Part shown: positions 17,357-27,404 of the stretch, piece by piece
Layout of the letters: every line of letters starts with the position of its first letter
How positions within the stretch are numbered: the stretch's first letter is position 1
Origin: Foliimonas ilicis
GTDB taxonomy: Bacteria > Pseudomonadota > Alphaproteobacteria > Rhizobiales > Rhizobiaceae
Assembly (NCBI RefSeq): GCF_039939195.1
Contig: NZ_JBDUUH010000002.1
Location: forward strand, 62,001-126,000
DNA: 64,000 bases
Direction: 5' to 3'
The notes under the pieces: model-generated
The model's input: the letters and a program-made list of their open reading frames with translations, nothing else
Told to the model about the DNA's origin: nothing
The model's database searches: none
Position numbers and translations under genes: made by a program

Positions 17357-18336
17357 GCCTCGGCATTGCTCTCGTCGAATCCGATCAGGTTCCAGCTTTG
17401 GCGCATATGCGGCGGCAGTTGAGCGGTAACATCGATCACGCCTTTGTCAGGATGTGGAATGATGATGCGACGTGCATGCAGATGAAGTCTGTTCTGCAGC
17501 CCGCCGGGAAATTCCCAATTCTGGTCAGCCTCGAAATATTTCGGATCGCCAATGATGGGGCAATCGATCGACGCTGCATGAACGCGAAGCTGATGGGTTC
17601 GGCCCGTATAGGGCTCCATTTCCAGCCAGGACATCGTCTGCGCCGCCTGCTCGATCACGCGGTAGTAGGAAACGGCATGATCCGCACCTTTTTCGCCATG
17701 CTGTGCAACACGCATGCGGTCGCCGTCCGGTGTCTGTTCCTTTATCAGCCAGCTCGAAATCTTGTCTTCGCGCTTTTTGGGAACGCCCCTCACAAGTGCC
17801 CAGTAGGTCTTTTTGGTTTCGCGAGCGCGGAAGGATTCAGCCAACCGCATGGCAGCGAGACGCGTTTTTGCGACAACGAGCACGCCCGACGTATCCCGGT
17901 CCAGCCGGTGCACGAGGCGCGGCTTCTCGCCTTTTTTGTTGCGAAGCGCTTCCAGCATACCGTCGACATGACGCGTAAGGCCAGAGCCGCCCTGCACTGC
18001 CAGACCGGCAGGCTTGTCGAACACGATGACCTTGTCGTCTTCGTACAACGTCATTTTCGCCAGCACGTCACCATCGTCCTGATCGCGCATCGTGCGCGCG
18101 GTCAGAGGGCCACCCTCGCCTTTTCTGTCGATGCCCAGCGGCGGAATGCGGATCAACTGGCCGGGTTCGACGCGCGTATCGGCTTTCGCACGGCTGCCGT
18201 CGATCCTTATCTGGCCCGACCGCAAGAGTTTCTGGAGATGGCCGAAACCCAATCCCGGAAAATGCGTCTTGAACCAGCGGTCCAACCGCATGCCGGTTTC
18301 GTCGGCTTCGACTTTAATCTGCTCTACGCCTGCCAT
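17353..18336 (-). CDS. RluA family 23S rRNA pseudouridine synthase (RluC/RluD-like)
   Basis: Converts specific uridines of 23S rRNA to pseudouridine. An N-terminal S4 RNA-binding domain (TGMRLDRWFKTHFPGLGFG onward) is followed by the catalytic domain. The conserved motif RLVHRLDRDTSGVLVVAK contains the catalytic aspartate, and PYTGRTHQLRVHAAS is the C-terminal family motif. Length 327 fits RluC, but RluC, RluD and RluB-like specificity cannot be separated safely. It heads a tight run with the DMT and ATP12 genes. Confidence 0.94.
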   Translation of the reverse strand: MAGVEQIKVEADETGMRLDRWFKTHFPGLGFGHLQKLLRSGQIRIDGSRAKADTRVEPGQLIRIPPLGIDRKGEGGPLTARTMRDQDDGDVLAKMTLYEDDKVIVFDKPAGLAVQGGSGLTRHVDGMLEALRNKKGEKPRLVHRLDRDTSGVLVVAKTRLAAMRLAESFRARETKKTYWALVRGVPKKREDKISSWLIKEQTPDGDRMRVAQHGEKGADHAVSYYRVIEQAAQTMSWLEMEPYTGRTHQLRVHAASIDCPIIGDPKYFEADQNWEFPGGLQNRLHLHARRIIIPHPDKGVIDVTAQLPPHMRQSWNLIGFDESNAEA

Positions 18337-18351
18337 AGTTCTTTGTCCTGC

Positions 18352-18390
18352 TAGAGCATCAGGTCCGATCGTACGGAAGTCATCGCTCTA
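18352..18390. repeat. Palindromic intergenic element (rhizobial repeat type)
   Basis: TAGAGC (18352-18357) and GCTCTA (18385-18390) enclose TCCGATCGTACGGA, itself an imperfect palindrome. The pattern resembles GCTCTAGAGC-centred intergenic repeats I have seen scattered through Brucella and rhizobial chromosomes. Copy number in this genome cannot be checked from the window. Confidence 0.45.
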
Positions 18391-18462
18391 AAATGTTCGA
18401 TTTAGCATATGTGCGAGGCCAAACTAAGCTGGCCGCAATGCCTGAAGCTCCGCGCAATAGCA

Positions 18463-18840
18463 TCAAGCGATGCTTCTTGCGAGCCATAGACCGACAAAGA
18501 GTGCAAGGATTGCCCCGATAACGCTGGCAAGAACGTAGGAAAGTGCCGAAAGTGCCGCACCTCGCTCCCAAAGCGTCGCGAAATCCAGCGAAAAAGCCGA
18601 GAACGTCGTGAAGCCGCCAAGGATGCCGGTGGCAACGAACAGGCGCAATTCGTTGGAAGCGCCGAACCGCCGGGCAAGCAATTCGATGAACACGCCCATC
18701 AGGAACGAGCCGACGATGTTTATCGCCAATGTTCCCCACGGAAAGGCTGCACCGAAAAATCGAAGCGCTGCAATGTTCGCAAGATGCCGGATTGATGCGC
18801 CGATCGCGCCGCCGACTGCCACCAGCATGAGATGATACAT
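18463..18840 (-). CDS. crcB: Fluoride ion channel CrcB/Fluc
   Basis: A 125-residue four-helix protein that works as a dual-topology dimer to export fluoride. Family motifs are GGAIGASIRHL at the N-terminus, the NIVGSFLMGVF segment lining the pore, and GGFTTFSAFS with the phenylalanine-box residues. I saw no fluoride riboswitch upstream; the upstream space instead holds a palindromic repeat. Confidence 0.95.
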   Translation of the reverse strand: MYHLMLVAVGGAIGASIRHLANIAALRFFGAAFPWGTLAINIVGSFLMGVFIELLARRFGASNELRLFVATGILGGFTTFSAFSLDFATLWERGAALSALSYVLASVIGAILALFVGLWLARSIA

Positions 18841-18855
18841 TCGTCAGCCCCTTGC

Positions 18856-18953
18856 CTGAAGCGTGTCGCGATCTTTCAGATTCGCTCCTTACGCTTCAGT
18901 TTCTTGTTTTACGCATGTCTCCCAAAACCGGCTTCCACTTTTGGGAGACATGC
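18856..18953. repeat. Composite palindromic repeat (two inverted repeats)
   Basis: The first palindrome has arms CTGAAGCGT (18856-18864) and ACGCTTCAG (18891-18899) around a centre containing GATCTTTCAGATTCGCTCC. The second has perfect 15-base arms, GCATGTCTCCCAAAA (18913-18927) and TTTTGGGAGACATGC (18939-18953), with an 11-base loop. From memory, the same pair of modules joined by a TTTGTTTTACGCATGTC-like linker recurs in Brucella and rhizobial intergenic regions as mosaic elements. It lies between rarA and crcB, downstream of rarA, and the second palindrome could also serve as its transcript end. Confidence 0.7.
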
Positions 18954-18960
18954 TTGACGC

Positions 18961-20274
18961 TTATTCTTCGCCGCGCTCGCGTCTAAGCTTTTGCCAATAA
19001 TCGAGCCGTTTGCGAATATCACGCTCGAAACCGCGTTCCGGTGGATCGTAATATGTCTGGCGGCCCATCTTTTCGGGAAAATAGTTCTGGCCGGAAAAGG
19101 CTTCAGGCTCGTCATGGTCGTAACGATAGCCCTTGCCGTAGCTCTCTTCCTTCATGAGCTTGGTCGGGGCGTTCAGAATATGCTTGGGCGGCAGTAGCGA
19201 ACCATGCTCTTTTGCGGCGCGCATCGCGCCTTTGAAAGCGGTATAGAGCGCGTTCGACTTGGGCGCGGTCGCGAGATAGACGCAGGCCTGCGCGAAGGCC
19301 AATTCGCCTTCCGGCGAGCCGAGATAATCATAGGCGTCTTTAGCCGCATTGGCGATGACGAGCGCATTCGGGTCTGCAAGCCCGATATCCTCCACCGCCA
19401 TGCGAACCAGCCTGCGCCCGATGTAGAGCGGGTCTTCACCGGCATCGAACATCCGGCACAGATAGTAAAGTGCGGCATCAGGGTCAGAGCCGCGGACGGA
19501 TTTGTGAAGTGCCGAAATCAGATTGTAATGTCCGTCCTGCCCCTTGTCGTAGATCGGCGCGCGGCGCTGCACGATGCGCAGAAGCCCTTCAGGATCGAAC
19601 ACCTCGTCAGGCTTTGCTGCGCGCCAGATTTCCTCCGAAAGCGTCAGAGATGCACGGCCATCACCATCTGCGAGCCGTACGAGCATTTCGCGCGCCTCTT
19701 GATCCACCGGCAGCTTCTTGCCTTCGGTCTCTTCGGCTCTTACGAGCAATTGGGCGATGCTTTCCTCGCTAAGTGAATGGAAAACCAGCACCCTTGAGCG
19801 GGAAAGAAGAGCGGCATTCAGCTCGAAAGACGGATTTTCAGTCGTCGCACCGACCAGAATGACCGTGCCGTCTTCCATGACGGGCAGAAACGAATCCTGC
19901 TGGGCGCGATTGAAGCGATGAATCTCGTCCACGAAAAGCAGTGTCTGGCGGCCATTGGTGCGACGCAGTCTCGCGGTCTCAAAGACCCGCTTCAAATCCG
20001 CCACGCCTGAGAAAATCGCGGAGATTTGCTCGAAGGCCAGTCCTGTTTCGCCCGCAAGCAGCCGCGCGACGGTCGTCTTGCCAGTGCCCGGCGGCCCCCA
20101 GAAGATCATGGAGCCCAAGGAACCGGACTGGATCATGCGGGTCAGCGCACCGTCTTCACCGGTCAGATGATCCTGACCGACAACCTCCTCCAGCCTGGCT
20201 GGACGCAGACGATCGGCAAGGGGGCGCCCAGGGGGCGCTTTTTGCGGCTCGTCTGCGTTGAAGAGGTCGCTCAT
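18961..20274 (-). CDS. rarA: Replication-associated recombination protein A (AAA+ ATPase)
   Basis: A clamp-loader-like AAA+ ATPase of the RarA/MgsA/WRNIP1 family that acts at stalled replication forks. The Walker A motif GPPGTGKTT is at residues 60-68, and Walker B is LLFVDEIHRFNRAQQDSFLP. The sensor region GATTENPSFELNAALLSRSRV and the C-terminal tetramerisation part (HNLISALHKSVRGSDPDAAL-type, here beginning YNLISALHKS) are family hallmarks. Length 437 is standard. Its ATG overlaps the stop of the upstream protease gene by one base (TGATG), so the two are probably translationally coupled. Confidence 0.97.
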   Translation of the reverse strand: MSDLFNADEPQKAPPGRPLADRLRPARLEEVVGQDHLTGEDGALTRMIQSGSLGSMIFWGPPGTGKTTVARLLAGETGLAFEQISAIFSGVADLKRVFETARLRRTNGRQTLLFVDEIHRFNRAQQDSFLPVMEDGTVILVGATTENPSFELNAALLSRSRVLVFHSLSEESIAQLLVRAEETEGKKLPVDQEAREMLVRLADGDGRASLTLSEEIWRAAKPDEVFDPEGLLRIVQRRAPIYDKGQDGHYNLISALHKSVRGSDPDAALYYLCRMFDAGEDPLYIGRRLVRMAVEDIGLADPNALVIANAAKDAYDYLGSPEGELAFAQACVYLATAPKSNALYTAFKGAMRAAKEHGSLLPPKHILNAPTKLMKEESYGKGYRYDHDEPEAFSGQNYFPEKMGRQTYYDPPERGFERDIRKRLDYWQKLRRERGEE

Positions 20275-21776
20275 CAGTAGCGCAGCGTCTGCCGCAGCAT
20301 CTGGCCGTCACGCTCGATGGTGAAACGCCACCAGCGCGAATCCTGCTCGGCAACCTGCTTCAACTGGTCGGCGGTTTCGACAGCTTCGCCATTCACCTCG
20401 CGCACGATGTCGCGCGGCTGCAATCCGAAATTCGCGGCAGGCGAACCCCGCGTTATGTCGATCACCGTTACGCCGGTCGTGTCCGTCGGCAATCTCAGGC
20501 GTTGCGCGAGGCGCGGCGAGAGTTCCGCCACCTTCGCGCCCGCGAACGGGCTTCTGCCGTCGATTGTCACCTCATTGGAAGATTGGCCCTCAGGCGCACG
20601 CTCAAGCGCCACCTCGACGATCTTTTCCTGACCCTGGCTCAACACATCCAGATTGACCTTGCCGCCGATGGGCCGCGTGGCCAGCCGGTAGCCCAGCGCA
20701 TCCACATGTTCGATGGGCGCGCCGTTCAGCTTCAACACCACATCACCCGGCTTCAAGCCCGCGCGAGCGGCGGGTCCTTCCGGTGCCACGTTGGACACAA
20801 GCGCACCGACCGGCAGTGCCATTCCGAGCGCTTCGGATATTTGCGCGGTAACCGGCTCGAATGTCGCGCCGATGAACGGCCGCTCGAAATAATCACGACC
20901 CTGCTTGGCGGCTTCCACAACCGCACGAACCATGTTCGACGGAATGGCAAAGCCGATGCCGATGGAGCCGCCGCTGCGGCTGAAAATGGCTGTGTTGATG
21001 CCAACGACCTGGCCGGTCATGTTGATGAGCGCACCGCCCGAATTGCCGGGATTGATGGCAGCATCGGTCTGAATGAAGAACCCGAAATCGGAAACGCCGA
21101 TATGGGTGCGCGCCAAAGCCGAGACGATACCGCTCGTGGTCGTCTGGCCGACGCCGAACGGGTTTCCGATAGCCAACACAAGGTCGCCCACTTCAAGTAC
21201 ATCGGAATCGCCGATTGCGATAGTCGGAAATGGCTTGTCGGACTCAATCTTGAGAACAGCGAGATCGAGCGACTCGTCTTTCAGCAGGACTTTGCTGGTG
21301 AATTCACGTCCGTCGGACAGTGCTACCTTCACCTCATCCGCATCGCGGATCACGTGATAGTTGGTAACGACGATGCCTGCCGGGTCAACGATAACGCCGG
21401 AACCGAGCGAAGACTGGGCGCGCGGCGGGGCCTGACGACCGAAGAACTGTTCGAAGAACGGGTCGCCAGCGAAAGGCGAAACGCGCTGACGGGCCTGCTG
21501 TGAGGCGTAGACATTGACGACCGCCGGCGCGGTGGCCTTTACGAGCGGCGCAAAGGAAAGCTGCATTTCCTGCCGTCCGAAGGGCAATCTGCGATCAGAG
21601 CTTGCGGCAGGCGCCTGGTTCGGGGCCTTCTTTTCATCACCGCCCAGCAATTCGTTCAACACGTCTTTCAGACCCTGCTGCGGCGGTTCCTGCGCAGAGG
21701 CACGGCCACTCGCGATCATCGAAACCGCAAGCAGGCAGGCGCAAATCAGAAAGATTGGTGTTCTTGTAATTCGCAT
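20274..21776 (-). CDS. Do family periplasmic serine endoprotease (DegP/DegQ-like)
   Basis: An envelope quality-control protease of the HtrA family. A signal peptide (ILICACLLAVSMIASGRA-like region, with cleavage near ASA-QE) precedes a trypsin-like domain with catalytic His141 in TNYHVIRDAD, Asp171 in LDLAVLK and Ser246 in NPGNSGGAL. Two PDZ domains follow. The chosen ATG (MRITRTPIF) has a GGGAGG and puts the signal peptide at the N-terminus, giving 500 residues; a longer frame adds 34 unlikely residues. It is separated from rplQ by a terminator. Confidence 0.96.
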   Translation of the reverse strand: MRITRTPIFLICACLLAVSMIASGRASAQEPPQQGLKDVLNELLGGDEKKAPNQAPAASSDRRLPFGRQEMQLSFAPLVKATAPAVVNVYASQQARQRVSPFAGDPFFEQFFGRQAPPRAQSSLGSGVIVDPAGIVVTNYHVIRDADEVKVALSDGREFTSKVLLKDESLDLAVLKIESDKPFPTIAIGDSDVLEVGDLVLAIGNPFGVGQTTTSGIVSALARTHIGVSDFGFFIQTDAAINPGNSGGALINMTGQVVGINTAIFSRSGGSIGIGFAIPSNMVRAVVEAAKQGRDYFERPFIGATFEPVTAQISEALGMALPVGALVSNVAPEGPAARAGLKPGDVVLKLNGAPIEHVDALGYRLATRPIGGKVNLDVLSQGQEKIVEVALERAPEGQSSNEVTIDGRSPFAGAKVAELSPRLAQRLRLPTDTTGVTVIDITRGSPAANFGLQPRDIVREVNGEAVETADQLKQVAEQDSRWWRFTIERDGQMLRQTLRY

Positions 21777-21913
21777 CGCGAATCCTCCCGGAAAGTGAGC
21801 CTGTATATAGTCGTGAAGATTGTGCGGAATGAAAGGCTTAAAGCTTCCATTTCGTGCGCTCGATAGCTGCACCGGCACATTGAATCAATCAGCAGGGAGC
21901 AAATTCAAGACAC

Positions 21914-21936
21914 AAAAAAGGGGCCGCGAAGGCCCC
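21914..21936 (-). terminator. Terminator of the S10-spc-alpha cluster after rplQ
   Basis: On the minus strand GGGGCC, loop TTCGC and GGCCCC are followed by TTTTTT, 24 bases after the rplQ stop. It separates the ribosomal cluster from the protease gene. Confidence 0.92.
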
Positions 21937-21959
21937 TCAAATGTTTGGATCGAAGAAGC

Positions 21960-22388
21960 TTACGCTGCTTCGTTTTCCTCGGTCGCTTCTGCATCGACGC
22001 GGGCGCGGTCTGCTGCACCCTTGGCTGCAACGTCGCGATCGACAAATTCGATCACTGCCATTGCGGCGTTGTCGCCGTGGCGGAAGCCCGCCTTCATGAT
22101 ACGCAGGTAGCCGCCGTTGCGGGTGGCATAACGCGGTGCGATCGTGTCGAACAGACGCTTTACCAGCGGCTCGTTGCCGATCTGTGCGATCGCCTGACGG
22201 CGGGCGTGCAGATCGCCACGCTTGCCGAGCGTGACAAGCTTTTCAACGATCGGGCGAAGATCCTTGGCTTTCGGCAAGGTCGTCGTGATCTGCTCATGTT
22301 CGATCAGCGATGCAGCGAGGTTCGCGAACATCGACTTCCGGTGGCTTACACTGCGGCCAAGCCGGCGGCCGGCAAATCCATGGCGCAT
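21960..22388 (-). CDS. rplQ: 50S ribosomal protein L17
   Basis: Large-subunit protein near the peptide exit side. The N-terminus MRHGFAGRRLGRSVSHRKSM and the segment LIEHEQITTTLPKAKDLRP are diagnostic. The C-terminus has the acidic, alanine-rich tail (RVDAEATEENEAA) common in Rhizobiales, making it 142 residues. It is the last gene of the alpha operon. Confidence 0.98.
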   Translation of the reverse strand: MRHGFAGRRLGRSVSHRKSMFANLAASLIEHEQITTTLPKAKDLRPIVEKLVTLGKRGDLHARRQAIAQIGNEPLVKRLFDTIAPRYATRNGGYLRIMKAGFRHGDNAAMAVIEFVDRDVAAKGAADRARVDAEATEENEAA

Positions 22389-22432
22389 GGCTTTTCTCCT
22401 TCAAATGGCGGTTCGGGCGCGAAGCCCGCCGC

Positions 22433-23443
22433 TCAATATTGGTCTTCGTAACGTTTTGCGAGGTCTTCGATGTTTTCCGGCGGCCAATCCGGCACTTCCA
22501 TACCGAGATGCAGGCCCATCGACGCGAGCACTTCCTTGATTTCGTTCAGCGACTTGCGGCCGAAATTCGGGGTGCGAAGCATTTCTGCTTCCGTCTTCTG
22601 GATCAGATCGCCGATATAGACGATGTTGTCGTTCTTCAGGCAGTTGGCCGAGCGAACCGAAAGTTCGAGTTCGTCCACCTTCTTGAGCAACGCCGGGTTG
22701 AAGGCAAGCTCGGTGACCTGTTCTGCGGCGACTTCCTTCTGCGGCTCGTCGAAATTGACGAACAGGCCGAGCTGGTCCTGCAGGATGCGGGCGGCAAAAG
22801 CCACTGCATCTTCACCGGTGATCGAGCCATCGGTTTCGAGGGTCATGGTCAGCTTGTCGTAATCGAGAACCTGGCCCTCACGGGTGTTTTCGACCTTGTA
22901 CGAAACTTTCTTGACCGGCGAATAAAGGCTGTCGACCGGGATAAGGCCGATCGGGGCGTCTTCTGCACGGTTGCGATCGGCAGGAACGTAGCCCTTGCCG
23001 GTGTCGACCGTGAATTCCATGCGGATTTCAGCGCCTTCGTCGAGCGTGCAGATGACGTGATCCGGGTTCAGGATCTCGACATCGCCAACCGTCTGGATGT
23101 CGCCAGCCAGAACCGCACCGGGTCCCTGCTTGCGAACGACCATGCGCTTGGGGCCATCGCCTTCCATGCGGATCGCGATTTCCTTGATGTTCAGGACGAT
23201 GTCTGTGACATCTTCGCGAACGCCGGCAATCGACGAGAATTCATGCAGCACGCCATCGATCTGGACGGCAGTGACAGCCGAGCCGCGCAGCGACGACAGA
23301 AGAACGCGGCGAAGCGCGTTTCCGAGCGTCAGACCAAAACCGCGTTCAAGCGGCTCTGCGACCAGCGTGGTCACCGTTTTTTTCTTGGAAGAGAACTCGA
23401 TCTTGTTGGGCTTGATCAGTTCCTGCCAGTTTTTCTGGATCAT
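22433..23443 (-). CDS. rpoA: RNA polymerase alpha subunit
   Basis: Scaffold for RNA polymerase assembly and contact point for activators. The N-terminal domain (to about residue 230) includes FTLGNALRRVLLSSLRGSAV; the C-terminal domain includes ELSVRSANCLKNDNIVYIGD and NFGRKSLNEIKEVL, which binds UP elements and regulators. I chose the ATG beginning MIQKNWQELIKPNK (336 residues); an in-frame codon 63 bases upstream would add an unlikely leader. It sits between rpsK and rplQ as in most bacteria. Confidence 0.98.
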   Translation of the reverse strand: MIQKNWQELIKPNKIEFSSKKKTVTTLVAEPLERGFGLTLGNALRRVLLSSLRGSAVTAVQIDGVLHEFSSIAGVREDVTDIVLNIKEIAIRMEGDGPKRMVVRKQGPGAVLAGDIQTVGDVEILNPDHVICTLDEGAEIRMEFTVDTGKGYVPADRNRAEDAPIGLIPVDSLYSPVKKVSYKVENTREGQVLDYDKLTMTLETDGSITGEDAVAFAARILQDQLGLFVNFDEPQKEVAAEQVTELAFNPALLKKVDELELSVRSANCLKNDNIVYIGDLIQKTEAEMLRTPNFGRKSLNEIKEVLASMGLHLGMEVPDWPPENIEDLAKRYEDQY

Positions 23444-23542
23444 GTTTGCTTCCTTCCGTTTCCCTGCCACCATCCAATCGTGACAGGTGATCTGGAAAAG
23501 CCACAACGAGCACTGAGGCGCCCGTGTGGCGGTTAAGTCTGC

Positions 23543-23932
23543 TTAGACGCGACGCTTCTTGCGCGGACGGCAGCCATTGTGCGGGATCGGCGTCACATCG
23601 CGGATGGACGTGATCGTGAAACCACCAGCCTGCAGAGCGCGGAGCGCCGATTCACGACCCGAACCCGGACCGCAAACTTCGACTTCCAGCGTACGCATGC
23701 CGTGTTCCTGTGCCTTCTTGGCAACGTCTTCGGCAGCCATCTGGGCAGCAAACGGGGTCGACTTACGCGAACCCTTGAAGCCCTGCGCACCAGCGGACGA
23801 CCAGGCAATCGTATTGCCCTGTGCGTCTGTCACGGTGATCATGGTGTTGTTGAAGGTCGAGTTGACGTGAGCCACGCCCGACGAGATATTTTTTCGTTCG
23901 CGACGGCGAACGCGACCGGCTTCCTTAGCCAT
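23543..23932 (-). CDS. rpsK: 30S ribosomal protein S11
   Basis: Platform protein of the small subunit that contacts the E-site region. Diagnostic segments are ANVNSTFNNTMITVTDAQGN-like (here HVNSTFNNTMITVTD), FKGSRKSTPFAAQMAAEDV and the C-terminal IPHNGCRPRKKRRV. 129 residues, standard. Part of the alpha operon. Confidence 0.98.
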   Translation of the reverse strand: MAKEAGRVRRRERKNISSGVAHVNSTFNNTMITVTDAQGNTIAWSSAGAQGFKGSRKSTPFAAQMAAEDVAKKAQEHGMRTLEVEVCGPGSGRESALRALQAGGFTITSIRDVTPIPHNGCRPRKKRRV

Positions 23933-24050
23933 AGTAGTTCCTTTCGATCTCTACGCCGCCGTAATACCAGCGGCTACACCTGGTAAAAGGCCGCCGGTGA
24001 AATGATGAAAGGGCAAGCCAATCAACATCCACCGACGACCATTCACCAAA

Positions 24051-24419
24051 TTACTTCTTCTTGCCGGCGATTGCCTTGGCGGGACCCTTGCGCGTACGCG
24101 CATTGGTGTGGGTGCGCTGACCGCGAACGGGCAGCGAACGACGATGGCGCAGGCCGCGGTAGCAGCCGAGGTCCATCAGACGCTTGATGTTCATCGAGGT
24201 TTCGCGACGCAGATCGCCTTCAACCTGATAGTCGCGATCGATCGCTTCGCGGATCTGCAGCACTTCGGCGTCCGTCAACTGGTTGACGCGGCGCTCAGCA
24301 GGAATGCCGACGGTGTCGACGATTTCCTGGGCGAACTTCTTGCCGATGCCGTGAATGTACTGAAGCGCAATGACGACGCGCTTGTTCGTAGGAATATTGA
24401 CGCCTGCTATACGGGCCAT
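24051..24419 (-). CDS. rpsM: 30S ribosomal protein S13
   Basis: Small-subunit head protein forming intersubunit bridges. MARIAGVNIPTNKRVVIAL opens it and GLRHRRSLPVRGQRTHTNAR with a basic KGPAKAIAGKKK tail closes it; 122 residues. There is no rpmJ or infA between it and secY/adk, the usual situation in Rhizobiales. A promoter lies upstream. Confidence 0.98.
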   Translation of the reverse strand: MARIAGVNIPTNKRVVIALQYIHGIGKKFAQEIVDTVGIPAERRVNQLTDAEVLQIREAIDRDYQVEGDLRRETSMNIKRLMDLGCYRGLRHRRSLPVRGQRTHTNARTRKGPAKAIAGKKK

Positions 24420-24562
24420 TTTCTCTCTTCTCCATGTGGGCCGGTTAAACCGGCGCTTTGATTGACCCGCGTCCGGTGGAGGCCGGCCCTTGCGGGGTTT
24501 CCTTCAAACAACGTCATCGTCCGTTAGGATCGATCCGCCTCATGCCTGATGGAAGATGGCGC

Positions 24563-24591
24563 GCTATAGTCCAGTCTACCGTTTTAGTCAA
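24563..24591 (-). promoter_or_regulatory. Probable promoter of the alpha operon (rpsM-rpsK-rpoA-rplQ)
   Basis: On the minus strand TTGACT and TATAGC are exactly 17 bases apart, in the 208-base gap between adk and rpsM, about 145 bases before the rpsM start. This is a good sigma-70 match and would give the alpha operon its own transcript in addition to read-through from spc. Confidence 0.65.
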
Positions 24592-24627
24592 CAGGCGACG
24601 CCACAATTGGCAGCATCGCTCCATTGC

Positions 24628-25217
24628 CTACTCGACAGCGACCGCACTTAGCGTGTTTTCGATCTGTTGTGTGACGGCATTCATGTCAGCCATGCCATCG
24701 ACTGTCTTCAATTCGCCGGTTCCAGCATAGTAGCTGGAAAGCGGAGCAGTCTTTTCACGGTATTCGACAAGGCGCTTGCGGAACGATTCGGGATTGTCGT
24801 CGGCACGTACCTGAGCGCCCGAAGCGATCGTCTCGGCAACGCGCGATTCGATACGACGAATAAGCGCTGCCTCATCAACCTTCAGCTCGATGACGGCATC
24901 GAGCTTCTTGTCCTTGGCGGCCAGGATCTCGGTCAACGCACGCGCCTGCGGCACTGTGCGTGGATAACCATCCAGGATGAAGCCATTTGCGCAATCCGGC
25001 TCTTCGATGCGCTCGGCTACGATCGCATTCACGATCTCGTCGGAAACGAGCTGCCCCGCATCCATCACCGCCTTCGCACGTTTGCCGATCTCGGAGCCTG
25101 CCTGAACGGCGGCGCGCAACATGTCGCCCGTGGAAAGCTGCGGGATGCTGTGCTTCGCCGACAGAATCTTCGCTTGCGTTCCCTTACCCGCGCCCGGTGG
25201 CCCCAGCAGTATCAGCC

Positions 25218-25221
<4 letters not shown>
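24628..25221 (-). CDS. adk: Adenylate kinase (short-LID form)
   Basis: Interconverts ATP, ADP and AMP. The P-loop GPPGAGKGT is at residues 7-15, with the AMP-binding STGDMLR and the FILDGYPRT segment. At 197 residues it lacks the zinc-ribbon LID insertion of the 214-residue enteric enzyme: after RVAETIASGAQVRADDNPE it goes straight into the RKRLVEY helix. Short forms are usual in alphaproteobacteria. Its start overlaps the secY stop by 4 bases. Confidence 0.97.
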
Positions 25222-26558
<1,337 letters not shown>

Positions 26559-26688
26559 GCAAAGTTCTCCGCTTGGTCATGCTGGATGCCACCTCGCGAA
26601 GGCGGCTTATGACCGAAGCCACGAGATAGGCTCCGGACTCCAAAGATGCAAGCGGCGGTCACAAGGACCGCCGCGTTGACCACGATAT

Positions 26689-27162
26689 TTATTCGGCGGC
26701 GGCCTTTTCAGGCACCTTTACCGAACCGCCGGCCTTTTCGACCTTCTCGATAGCGGCTTTAGAAGCGCCTGCCACGTCGAAGGAGACCTTCGTCTTCAGC
26801 TCGCCATCGGAAAGAAGGCGAACGCCGTCCTTCGCACGACGGACAACGCCGGCAGCGATGAGCGTATCGACAGTGACGACTTCCTTGGCATCGAGCTTCT
26901 TCGCATCGATCGCAGCCTGAACGCGGCCAAGCGATACAACGGTGAAGGACTTTGCGAAGATGTTCGTGAAGCCGCGCTTCGGCAGGCGACGATAGAGTGG
27001 CATCTGACCACCCTCGAAGCCGTTGATAGCGACGCCCGAACGCGACGACTGACCCTTGACACCGCGACCAGCAGTCTTGCCGGTGCCGGAACCGATGCCG
27101 CGACCGACGCGCTTCTTGGAATGCGTCGCGCCTTCTTTATTACGCAGTTCGTTGAGTTTCAT
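26689..27162 (-). CDS. rplO: 50S ribosomal protein L15
   Basis: Large-subunit assembly protein. It begins MKLNELRNKEGATHSKKRV and has the glycine-rich GRGIGSGTGKTAGRGVKGQ segment followed by GFEGGQMPLYRRLPKRGF. The start ATG was chosen by homology; an upstream in-frame codon would add 22 residues overlapping the rpmD region. 157 residues. Confidence 0.98.
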   Translation of the reverse strand: MKLNELRNKEGATHSKKRVGRGIGSGTGKTAGRGVKGQSSRSGVAINGFEGGQMPLYRRLPKRGFTNIFAKSFTVVSLGRVQAAIDAKKLDAKEVVTVDTLIAAGVVRRAKDGVRLLSDGELKTKVSFDVAGASKAAIEKVEKAGGSVKVPEKAAAE

Positions 27163-27184
27163 GATCGTTCTCCTGCGCTTTCGC

Positions 27185-27379
27185 CTATGCCTCGTCCACG
27201 ACGCGGACGAGGTGGCTGACGGCGGCAATCATGCCACGCACGGAAGGGGTATCCTCCAGAGTGCGGCGGCGATGCATCTTGTTCAGCCCGAGGCCGACCA
27301 GCGTAGCGCGCTGCTCTTTCGGACGGCGGATCGGGCTGCCGATCTGCTCGACGGTGACGGTTTTAGCTTTCTTGGCCAT
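27185..27379 (-). CDS. rpmD: 50S ribosomal protein L30
   Basis: Small one-domain protein of 64 residues (MAKKAKTVTVEQIGSPIRR onward), with the family signature TLVGLGLNKMHRRRTLEDTP. An ATG two codons upstream is an equally legal start; I chose the one giving the standard N-terminus. It lies between rpsE and rplO. Confidence 0.97.
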   Translation of the reverse strand: MAKKAKTVTVEQIGSPIRRPKEQRATLVGLGLNKMHRRRTLEDTPSVRGMIAAVSHLVRVVDEA

Positions 27380-27404
27380 GGTCATAATCCCTGGTCAGAG
27401 CCGA

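Noticed and set aside
18463..18953. Fluoride riboswitch controlling crcB
   Set aside because: The upstream bases are a palindromic repeat followed by rarA and show no fluoride-riboswitch core that I can recognise.
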